Positions 32,941-42,164 of a DNA stretch of 64,000 bases are shown here, one piece after another. Origin of the DNA: Diplodia intermedia. Its lineage: Eukaryota; Ascomycota; Dothideomycetes; Botryosphaeriales; Botryosphaeriaceae. Each line of letters starts with the position of its first letter. Within the stretch, counting starts at the first letter, position 1. The DNA lies in assembly GCA_021495925.1 (NCBI GenBank), contig JAKEKT010000136.1:1-64000 (forward strand), given 5' to 3'. The notes under the pieces were generated by a model. The model was not told where the DNA came from, made no database searches, and was given only the letters and a program-made list of their open reading frames with translations. A program made the position numbers and the translations under genes.

Positions 32941-34624
32941 TCACGCCATCGAATTCTTAACAGGCAGAGACAGCAGCTCCCCAAGCTTCGCAATTGCCGT
33001 GTCATCAGCCTTATCCAAGCCAAGAATGAGGTCCTCAATCTTCTGCACGCGGCCGGCATCGGTGACGGAGGAGGCCAGCTTGCGCCACTTGGCGCGGATG
33101 TCCTCGTTCGTGATGAGGGGGTCGTAGCCCTTGGGCCAGGGGGTCCAGTCCTCGACGGTGAAGCCGTCGTCGAACAGGATCTTGATGCGGCAGCCGGCGA
33201 CCTGGTTGGGCTTGTCGAACTCGGGGTCGTGGAAGCACTCGGTCTTGGCGATCAGCTCCCAGATCAGATCGTCGTCGAGCTTGGCCGCGCTGAACTGCGC
33301 GAGGAGGACCTGACGGTCGGTGAGCTGGGCGGCGCCGATGTACTGTCGCGGCATGTCAGCTCTGTGTGGGTCAGTGTAGATGGAGGTGGTTGCGTACCGC
33401 AGCGTTCATCTGCGCGCCGGTTTCGGTGAGCGGGCGGGACTCGGGAACCCAGCCGTCGTGGGCGTAGATGGCGTGGCTGAGGTACGTGTCGATCTTCTTG
33501 ATGTGTTCCAGCTGGTCCAGAGCGAAGCGCTCCGGGTACTGGTTCTGCAGCTTCTCGAGGACCTCGATCTGGCCGTGGCTGCCGCCGACGCAGGCGTGCA
33601 GTTTGATGCGGATCAGCTCCGTGTGCCAGGTCTCTCCGAGGCCGGCGGCAACCTGAAGCGTCGATTCAGCTTTGCGTCGCATGGTTTTCATGAGCAGGGA
33701 TGGCGTACCTCGTGGATTTTCCACGGTGGATCGCGCCCGTTGCCGGCGCTGAACATGGCCAGGAACCCACCATAGGGCCGCTCGAAGACCTTGCGCATGC
33801 CCTCGTAGCCACCGCGGGCCAGCAAGGCGCCAAACAGCCCGTTGCGAGCAGCAAACGCGTGCTGGGCACGCTTGATCATGCCCTCATACTGCGCACTCAT
33901 CAGCGCACCGGCCTGGGTGCAGGCAATGCCCAGGGCGCTCTCCGTCTCGCGCACACCCAGGCCGAACAGGCGCGAACAGGCCGCAGCAGCAGCAGGACAG
34001 CCTGCAGCCAGTCAGCACCACTGTCGCACGGACGGCGGGTCGGGGCCACGTACCGAAGATGGGGCCGGAGTGCCATCCGCGGGTCAGCATGTCCGGGCCG
34101 TACAGGGCCAGGCCGGCGCGCGGGCCCGTCTCGAAGCCGGCGACGGCGGCCAGCAGCAGGTCGCGGCCGGTGACGCGGGCCCCGCCGGCGTTGATCGACT
34201 CGGCGCCGGCCAGCAGCGCCGGGACCACGATGCTGGCCGAGTGCAGCGGCGCGCCGCTGTGGTAGTCGTCGAGCTCGGTGGCCTGCACGAAGGAGCCGTT
34301 GAGGATGGCGGCGGCGAGGGGGCCGAAGCGCTGCCATGGCTGTCAGTCAACCGCGCCGCGGAGTGATGGGGGCATTAATACCTGGGTGGTGCCGATGACG
34401 CTGCACGGCCCGGCGGGCTCGTAGGCGCTGACGGCGTGCAGCATCTTGTCCGACCACGGCACGCGCGCACCGACCAGGCCGCAGCCGATGCCGTCGAGGA
34501 TCAGGTGCTTGGCCCGCTCCAGCACCCGCGGCGGCACCTCGTCCGCCTGCAGCCCGGCGATCCAGCGCGCCAGCTGCTCCGTCGTGCCGTCGCCCTCGAC
34601 GTCGGTCTCCAGCTGGTGCTTCAT
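32941..34624 (-). CDS. PrpD/MmgE family enzyme, cis-aconitate decarboxylase type
   Basis: Exons (complement) 32941..33342, 33398..33652, 33709..34001, 34054..34330 and 34382..34624; 489 residues, close to known fungal cis-aconitate decarboxylases. Landmarks: QLARWIAGLQADEVPPRVLERAK-type start, HLILDGIGCGLVGA, FVQATELDDYHSGAPLHSAS, GWHSGPIFG, ESALGIACTQAGALMSAQ, RNGLFGALLARGGYEGM, ERPYGGFLAMFS and GAQMNAAYIGAAQL. The ELDDYH…LHSAS form, rather than the LDHNDAF of the dehydratase in this cluster, puts it in the MmgE/ACOD1 branch. It should decarboxylate the alkyl-aconitate to an alkyl-itaconate. Start codons of this gene and the lactonase are only 172 bases apart, back to back, with one shared palindrome. 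A general MmgE/PrpD dehydratase remains the alternative. Confidence 0.85.
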
Positions 34625-34703
34625 CGTGGCTTGGGTTGGCTTCTGTGCCTGCCCGGCCCCCTGCTCTGCCCGCCACCGCTCTTAAGTCAACCGCGCTCGC
34701 GTG

Positions 34704-34714
34704 TCGGCCGCCGA
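34704..34714. promoter_or_regulatory. AflR-like palindrome in the decarboxylase / lactonase divergent promoter
   Basis: TCGGCCGCCGA, a full TCGG-N3-CCGA palindrome, lies 80 and 83 bases from the two ATGs in an intergenic space of only 172 bases, so it is placed to serve both genes. Confidence 0.65.
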
Positions 34715-34796
34715 GCCGCGACGACGGCCTCCTCAAGATGCTGGCGCCGCCGTTGGGCTGCCGCGCCCTTGTCCGCCGCCCGTCTTGTTGCCAACC

Positions 34797-36117
34797 ATGC
34801 GTCCCCTGACTGTTCCGCTCATCGCCTCTGCTGCCGCGCTGGCAGCATGCCAGCAGGTTCCCCTCGAGCACGAAGAAAGCCCGCTCGCCGGGCCATGCGG
34901 CGGCGACTACGTGTTCCCGGCCATCGTGTGCATGCGCAACCGCGGCGCCGTGATCCGCGGCGACTGGGAGCGGCCCGTCTCCAACGACCTCGCCCACGCC
35001 GACACGTTCCGCTCGACCAGCATGCCGCACGAGCCGAGCTTCCGCCACGTGCAGGACGCCGACTTCGTCGTCTGGGACGAGGCTCGCGGGCGGCACGTGC
35101 TGGGGCCCGCTCCGGCCGTCGACTACATCTTCACCACCAAGGGCCTCCTCTCGCACGAAGCCCCCGTCTACTCGCCCGAGACGAACGAGCTGTACTTCGC
35201 GCGCCTGGAGCACCGCCTGCTGCCGCAGCTGGCCGTCGACCTGAGCGCGGACCCGCCCGTGCTGCGCGAGAAGACGGCCAACCCGCCCATCTACGGCGCC
35301 ACGGGCGCCCGCTACCGCGCCGGCCTGATCTACTTCAGCACCCTCGGCGGCGACGACTTCGGCGGCCGCAGCTACCGCCCGGGCATCTACACGCTCAACG
35401 CCACGTCGGGCGAGTCGCGCGCCCTGCTCAACAACTACTACGGCTACTACTTCAACGGCGCCGACGACTTCGACATCGACGCCGACGGCCACATCTGGTT
35501 CACCGACAACGGCAAGCTTCCCCCATCCACCCCCCCGCTGGCCACCACCCGCTAACACCGCCCCTCGCACAGACTACGGCCGCGCCGTCCGCCTCAACGT
35601 CGCCGCCCCGCAAATCAACCCGGCCACGTACCGCTTCGACCCGGGCACGGGGCTCGTCACCGTGGTCGAGGACTCGCTGCGCGAGCCCAACGGCGCGCAG
35701 TTCGCGCCCGACGGCCGCACGCTGTACCTGACGGACACGGGCGCGGGCGAGACGGTCGTCGACGCCGCCGTCGACCCGGCGCCGCCCATCCGGTACAACA
35801 CCACGGGCAAGCGCTCCATCTACGCCTACGACGTCGACCCCGCGCGCAAGGTGCTCGCCAACAAGCGCCCCTTCTACCAGAGCATGCAGATGGTGCCGGA
35901 CGGCATCAAGGTGTCGGCCGATGGCTACGTCGTGGCGGGCACGGGCGGCGGCGTGATCGTCTTGTCGCCCGAGGGCGAGCCCGTGGTGCTGGTGCAGACG
36001 AACTTTACCGTCATCAATGTTGCGTGGGCGGGCCCCCGGCTGGATGAGCTGTGGGCGGTGGGGAAGGGTGGGGTGGCGAGGATTAGCTTGGGGTTGAGGG
36101 GGCCGACGCTGTATTAG
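34797..36117 (+). CDS. secreted SMP-30/gluconolactonase-like lactonase
   Basis: Exons 34797..35511 and 35573..36117; 419 residues. The start MRPLTVPLIASAAALAACQQ is a plausible signal peptide. The body is a six-bladed beta-propeller of the SMP-30/LRE family: SHEAPVYSPETNELYFARL, YGATGARYRAGLIYFST, GADDFDIDADGHIWFTDNDYGRAV (the metal-site loop), SLREPNGAQFAPDGRTLYLTD and MVPDGIKVSADGYVVAGTGGG. These enzymes open or close lactones using a divalent metal. In the pathway it could form or hydrolyse the butyrolactone. The intron 35512..35572 has a GCAAGC donor, a GCTAAC branch site and a GCACAG acceptor: a GC-AG intron, confirmed by the TDN/DYG join. Divergent from the decarboxylase gene. Confidence 0.88.
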
Positions 36118-36378
36118 ATTCAGACAAATGTACATGCGATATCGAGAATCGAATGCTGTGGGCTTCGTGATGCTCTTCGCTTGTGGTTGCTGGTGCCTCG
36201 CCGGGTACGCTCCTGGTGGCAGGGAACCCGAATCAACCCTTGCGGTTTCCCTGTATTAGCAATTGCGCCGGTGTGATTGCATGCAGCCCGAGTGGCTGGT
36301 TGACAAGAGCCGCAATCCGCTGGGCCATGGCGACCGAGGCCCGTCCGGCCAAAAGGCACCATGACTCGCCGTCGCTTC

Positions 36379-36389
36379 CCGGACGCCGA
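36379..36389. promoter_or_regulatory. imperfect AflR-like element before the second MFS gene
   Basis: CCGGACGCCGA matches TCGG-N3-CCGA except for its first base and lies 127-137 bases before the ATG at 36516. Weaker than the other copies; reported for completeness. The 398 bases between lactonase and transporter show no gene. Confidence 0.3.
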
Positions 36390-36515
36390 ATGCCGAATTG
36401 GGCAACTTGCACCTTTTCCCCTGCAATTTGTTGACAAACGCAAATATGCAGCTTTAAACGGCAGCTATGATGCTCCTTCTGCTTGGCCCTTAGCCAGGGA
36501 TTGAAACACTTCACA

Positions 36516-38133
36516 ATGACAGCGGCAACTCCAAATGAACGTACGAGGTTGCTCGAAAGCCAGAGCTACGCGGTAAGAGCCATCTGTGCATGTCTGAGAT
36601 CGCTTGCTGATAACCATCCAGACAGAACCTCTGACGCTGGTGGGCGGAGAAGACCCGAAAGCATGGCACACCGAGAGGAAGTGGGCGGTGGCCATCGTTG
36701 TGTCTTGCTACGGGCTCATCATCCCGGCCACCGCAGCAATGGTCGTGCCCGCCTTCACGCAAATCGCCCACGACCTCGACATCAGCGGTGATGGCGAAGT
36801 CCAGCTCGTCATGTCCGTCTTCCTGCTGGGCTGGGGCATTGGGCCCATCCTCGTCGCTCCGCTCTCCGAGGTGTACGGCAGGCGACTGCTGCTCAACACC
36901 GGCCACGCGCTCTTCCTGATCACAAACACGCTTTGCGGCTGCGTGTCGAACAAGTCCCACTTCATGCTCCTGCGCTTCATATCTGGACTCTGTGGCAGCG
37001 GGCCCATGTCTGTACGTAACCCCCTCCAACACTTCATCCAGCTTCTGCCTGACAAGCTGCACTCCAGATCGGCGCCGGCGTGCTCAGCGATCTCTGGCAC
37101 AAAGAAGAGCGCGGACTCTCCCTCTCCATCTACGCCCTCGGACCCCTCGTCGGCCCCGCCATCGGCCCCATCGCCGCGGGCTACATCGTCGAGAAGCTAT
37201 CGTGGCGGTGGATCTTCTTCAGCGCGTCCACCTTCGCCTTCATCATGCTCGCGCTGGGCCACTTCCTGCTGCTCGAGACCTTCCCTCCCGTGCTCCTCCG
37301 CTGGAAGAAGCAGCACCTGCGCGCCAAGGGCTTCTTCGTGGGCCACGACGACGACGAAGCAAAGGGCAGGTCGCTGTCGTCGCTGAAGGGCGAGCTCAAG
37401 CGCCCCTTCGTCATGCTCGGCACGCAGCCCATCATCCAGACGGTCGCGCTGCTGATGGGCTTCCTGTTCGGGCTGAACCAGCTGACCATCGCCACCTTCG
37501 AGACGCTGTGGGAGGACCGCTACGGGCTGCCGCCGCGCAAGGCCTCGCTGAACTACGCCTTCATCGCGGCCGGCCTGACCATCGGGTCGCAGGTGGGCGG
37601 GCGCATCAACGACAAGGTGAGCATCCCTCCCTCCTCCTCCCCCATCCACCACGAACCTAACACCTCCCAAACAGATCTACGCCCACTACAAGCGCCGCAA
37701 CGCCAACACCGGCCGCCCCGAGTTCCGCGCGCCCCTCATGCTCGCCGTCGCCGTCCTCCTGCCCGCCGGGCAGCTGCTGTACGGCTGGTCCGCGCAGCGC
37801 CGGCTGCACTGGCTGCTGCCCGACGCGGGCGCGGCGCTGTTCAGCACCGGCGTCATCGTCGGCTACCAGTGCATCCAGGCCTACGTCATCGACTGCTACC
37901 CCGTCTACGCCGCCTCCGCCATGGGCTCGCTCACCCTGCTGCGCTCCGCCGCCGGCTTCGTCTTCCCCGAGCTCGCACCCGCGCTGTATCGCGCGCTGGG
38001 GTATGGCTGGGCGAGCACCCTGATTGCGGGCGTTGCGGCGGTGGTGGGCGTCGCGGCGCCCGTCGTGTTGTGGGTTTGGGGGCCTGGGTTGAGGGAGAGG
38101 AGTCCGTACGCGTCGGGCGAGGTGGGGTTGTGA
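36516..38133 (+). CDS. MFS transporter, DHA1-like exporter
   Basis: Exons 36516..36572, 36622..37011, 37068..37616 and 37675..38133; 484 residues. A short N-terminus with a dileucine-like RTRLLES precedes KAWHTERKWAVAIVVSCYG and the first helix; loop 2-3 reads APLSEVYGRRLLLN, and RFISGLCGSGPMS / IGAGVLSDLWHKEERG and YALGPLVGPAIGPIAAGYI follow. About 12 helices with a central charged loop. It belongs to the same broad exporter group as the transporter at 30.8 kb but is clearly a different protein, so the cluster may carry two exporters, or one may handle an intermediate or an import step. Only an imperfect copy of the core palindrome is upstream, making its membership less certain than that of the other genes. 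Confidence 0.88.
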
Positions 38134-38135
38134 GG

Positions 38136-38240
38136 GGTGAGAGGAGTTGTGGGGAGTTGTGGGGGGTTGGGGATTTGAGGGGAGTTGTGGGGGTTGGGGA
38201 TTTGAGGGGAGTTGTGGATTGTGGGGGTTGGGGATAGGTG
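38136..38240 (+). repeat. G-rich minisatellite
   Basis: GGGGTTGGGGATTTGAGGGG and GAGTTGTGG blocks repeat with a period near 27 bases (two nearly identical copies from about 38166, a third diverged), directly after the transporter stop. Repeated runs of four or more G on the + strand make G-quadruplexes possible. Confidence 0.75.
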
Positions 38241-39209
38241 GGTGGGCGAGATGCGGAGAGGTGGTGGTGGTGCGCCTGAAGGCTAGCGTGATGAATATCT
38301 TTTTTGCGCTGATCTCATCAATGTGAGGCTGTCGTCTGGACCTTCCCTTGATTTGTGGGGTTGTTGGTTCAGCCACTGCTGATCCTGGAATTGCAGATTG
38401 TTGTCGTCACCGAGTCAGTGTCATCCTCTAAATGGCGACGCTGATTGTGTCCTTATATAGGAATAAAAAGAGAGAAGAACGGAATTTGGTGTCGCGTGCG
38501 CAAAATGGACGGTTGATATTGAATCATTGTATTGCTCTTCATGATTGCATTCCCATTACAATTCTAGCTAACAGAAAGTCTGAATCGGCTTTCATCGAGC
38601 CAGGGGAAATTGAATATCACGAGAAACTGCAAACGTGGGTTGAGGGTGCTACGACCATATATTTCGAGGATTGAAAATGGTTTAGGTATTTGTGCAGTCG
38701 AAATCGATTATGTAGAGCCAGAGCCCCCCCAAAGCCTGAATCGTCACCTGGGAGGTGGTATATACAATGTATTACTTTGAAATCGATTGTTTCGGGACGT
38801 TGGAGCTGCTGTCTTGCACTCGGCCACGAACTGGTAGAAGAGCGAGTACTCTCCCCATGGAAGCAATGTCCCTTCCGTTTTCGCTGCACAGTATCCTTCC
38901 ATTCGCGAAAAACAATGATCCGAATCCCGCATGCTCTATCGCTCCGGATCTCGGCCCATAAAGGATGAGGGGATATTACGGGTATCGGCGCCCGAGAACC
39001 GACAGGTCAGCCGTCTGTAACCCGACGTGTCTGGACGTTGCTTCTTTCACGGCTTCAGCATCGGGCGCCGAAGGGCGTTCATGTCTTGGAAGTGTGCCTC
39101 ATCGAGACGGATAAAAGATACAAAAACTCTCGCTTTAACCGACTACAGGTAACCATCGACCCAAAACCCAGCACATCACTCATCAGAACCCAGCCTTTCT
39201 TCAGTCATC
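38241..39209. promoter_or_regulatory. promoter of the dioxygenase gene with two AflR-like palindromes
   Basis: About 970 bases. The left two thirds are AT-richer and hold nothing I recognise. TCGGCGCCCGA (38985..38995) and TCGGGCGCCGA (39061..39071) both fit TCGG-N3-CCGA and lie 215 and 139 bases before the ATG at 39210. Confidence 0.6.
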
Positions 39210-40466
39210 ATGCACTCGACCTACATCAAGGAGCCGCTGAGGTTGTCTGGCACCCTGGACGGTGTCAAGACGAGGCATGTCACGCCCCTGTTGGGGACTG
39301 AGATCCTGGATGAGAACCTGAAGGAGTGGATCACCGGGCCCGACTCAGATGCTAAGCTCCGCGACCTAGCCATCTTGAGTAAAATCCCTCACACGTGCTA
39401 CTGTATTGGAGCCGCAAAAGCTGACACACGGACGCGCAGTCAGCCAGCGGGGCGTCGTAGCATTCCGGGCCCAAACGGACATGGACCCAGAGCTGCAGAA
39501 GCAGCTGGTGCGGCGGCTGGGGCAGCTGTCGGGCAAGCCGGCCGAGTGCGACCTGTGGAAGCACCCCATGTCGCTGGCGCGCGGCGACGACCCGGACTGC
39601 GCGAAGCTCGACGCGAAGGTGCAGCAGTCGACGCACTTCAGCTTCAGCGACGGCATGCCGCGGCAGACGGCGGCCGACGAGTGGCACGTCGACGCGTGCT
39701 TCGAGACGAACCCGCCCGACTACACGTCGCTGCGCATGACGGCGCTTCCGTCGACGGGCGGCGACACCATGTTCGCGTCCAGCTACGAGCTGTACGACCG
39801 GCTGTCGCCCCCGTTCCAGAAGCTGTTCGAGGGCCTCAAGATCCGCTACCACTGCGCCAGCCTGTCCAAGGCCGTGAAGGCGTCGGGCAAGGGGTACCCG
39901 CACCCCCGCGGCGCGCCCGGCAACGTGGGGTTCGAGTTTGAGGTTTCGCACGTATGTTGTTTTCTTCGCTCGTGCGTGCTCTCGATACGAGTGCTAACCG
40001 GGCCAGCCTCTCGTGCGCACGAACCCCGTCACCGGCTGGAAGGCGCTGTACTCGGGCGTGCTCTTCGCGGAGTGCATCGAGGGCGTGTCCGAGTCCGAGA
40101 GCAAGATGCTGCAGGACAAGATCCAGCGCATGATCACGGAGAACCACGATCTCCAGGCGCGCTTCCGATGGGAGAACCCTGGAGACATCGGTAAGCCTTT
40201 TCTTCGTCCTGGAAATCTCTCCCCGTTTCTTCAATACTTCTTATCTGCGAGCCGCCTACCATGACTCACTGCTTCGTTTGCTGCCTCCGCTGACGCGTTT
40301 TCTTCATGCAGTCGTGTGGGACAACCGCTCTGTACTGCACGCGGCTACTCGAGACCACGACGGCCAGGGCGACCGCATTGGCTGGCGTGTGACTTCGATC
40401 GGCGAAAAGCCGTACTTCGATCCGGCAAGCGTGTCGCGCAAGGAGGCTCTGGCGGCGGCTCGGTGA
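39210..40466 (+). CDS. TauD/TfdA-type Fe(II)/2-oxoglutarate dioxygenase
   Basis: Exons 39210..39378, 39440..39951, 40007..40190 and 40312..40466; 339 residues. SQRGVVAFRAQ and LGQLSGKPAE lead to the iron motif WHVDACFE (His138, Asp140); the distal ligand is His298 in VWDNRSVLHAAT, with WRVTSIGEKP after it supplying the 2-oxoglutarate arginine. SLRMTALPSTGGDTMFAS is the usual TauD strand. Such enzymes hydroxylate unactivated carbons or desaturate, with succinate and CO2 as by-products. In an alkyl-itaconate pathway it would add the hydroxyl that allows lactone closure. The 121-base third intron is longer than the others. Two core palindromes lie upstream, so this looks like the right-hand pathway gene of the regulon. 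Confidence 0.92.
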
Positions 40467-42164
40467 GGAGGCGATTTTCTGTTTTGCGACGTGCTGGAGT
40501 GGGGTGGGACGTTTGCACCCGCAACAGTGCTTGCTCGTTCGTTTTAGATTAGCAATACCAGCAAGCCCTTCTCCTGCCGCAATTCCATGAATCAAAGCCG
40601 GGAAGAACATTGAGCCGACGGTTGCAGCGGCTGTCGTCATTTGAGAAGAAGATAGCACGACTTCGGGACGCATTTGCGCTTTTTGTTCCGTCCAGCGCCA
40701 ATCAGCTGCTGCAGCGCGACTCGTGGCGTGTCGATACCTTGATTGTGAAGGCTCGAGAGTGGGGCGTCGTGCCGAGCCCCTTTGCCCCGCTGGGAGTGTC
40801 TCAGGACTTATCTTTGCGCTCGAGCGCAGGTGTTGTCCGGACGGAGTGCTCCGACTGGCCGTGTCAGCGCGAGAATGCGAGAATGCGAGAATGCGCGAAG
40901 CTGCACGCGACAGAGGCTGGCCTACTTACTGTGGTCGGAGAAAGCTTTGGCGGCTCGGAACGGCCCGGCAGCCACGCGGGTGGCTTAGCGCCCGTGTTCC
41001 ACCGGGTTACGGGTCAAGCCAATAAGAAAAGGGCGGATTTTCAATTTATAAGGCTTCCACATACAAAATCGACACGACCGAGGAAAAAACAGTTGGTGCG
41101 CCGCCTCGCGATGGCTTCACTGAAAAGTTGTTGATGCTCAACAAACCGGCTGGGATTGCCGCCAGAGCGATGTGCACAGCGTTCTGCGGCTTCGGGAAAT
41201 ATAATGCGCGGCTCGCATCGTGATAACAAGCGATCGGCGCCGCCAAAGCTTGTGCGGTACAAGCACTAGCAACGGCTTCGGGAGCAATGCCCGGCCCGTG
41301 TCGCCTATTGTTTTGCGTATTATCCCGCGACTGCATTGCCAACGGTTCTAGCAACGGCTTCGGGAGCAATGCCCGGCCCGTGTCGCCTATTGTTTTGCGT
41401 ATTTTCCCGCGACTGCATTGTATTGTGTTGTTGTTCCCCCGATCGCCCATCGCACCCCGCGCACGCGAAGATCGTGATAACACGTCGGCGATAACACGTC
41501 CGACGTGGTTGAGCCGATAGCCCTGCAGCCCACATCTACACGAATCACAGCGTGGTTATGTGCGAAGAAACGCTTCTCTTTCAGGGTCCGTAACTAAAGG
41601 GGCTCCGACACGATTCTGTCTCTCATTTCTGTGGGCGAATACCCGCCGAGCCACTCGTACTCAGTCCGGGGTCTCAATTCCACGATAGACGCGTGTCTTC
41701 AGCCCCACGTCGCCACCGAAAACTGTCCGCAGCGTATCGGTCGGGCCAGCGGAAGCGGTCCGTATTGGTGGCGCTGGAGGCCTGAACACACGCATCGATC
41801 TGACGATCGGGGAGCGGACGGGCACCGCGACTCATTCTCCAGCGGGCAGCCACCGGCGTCAGAGGTACGGCCTGACTCATATGGCCTGGCTGCCATCGTT
41901 TCGGCCTCCCATTCAGCCAGCGAGACCGACTGCCTTAGAACTGTGCGCCGAGCATGAGGCAAGCGCGGCGCCCAAACGGGGCGGCGACCAATAGGACCGG
42001 CTCCTCACAGTCGAGCGCCCATCTCTGGCCTCGTAGACGCCGTGGTGCTCTGCACATGTTGCCGTCGCTGGAGGGGGGCAGGTCGGCGGGACGTCGTGTT
42101 CTTAAACAGCAAAAAGCGGCGAAGCAGCCCTGCCAGAAAGAGCCTACACCCACACCATCTCATA
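40467..42164. other. intergenic, 1.7 kb, with direct repeat
   Basis: No convincing gene between the dioxygenase and the second Zn2Cys6 gene. It contains an 8-base microsatellite (GAGAATGC, about three units near 40872..40897) and the 73-bp direct repeat listed separately. No TCGG-N3-CCGA palindrome was noticed before the regulator at 42165. Confidence 0.5.
41266..41420. repeat. 73-bp direct repeat, one mismatch
   Basis: 41266..41338 and 41348..41420 are the same 73 bases (CTAGCAACGGCTTCGG … GCGACTGCATTG) with one difference (GTATTATCCC against GTATTTTCCC), separated by 9 bases. The near identity points to a recent tandem duplication in non-coding DNA. Confidence 0.9.

Noticed and set aside
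36379..36389. Counting CCGGACGCCGA as a full regulon site
   Set aside because: Its first base breaks the TCGG half-site, so it is listed as imperfect and not counted in the enrichment argument.
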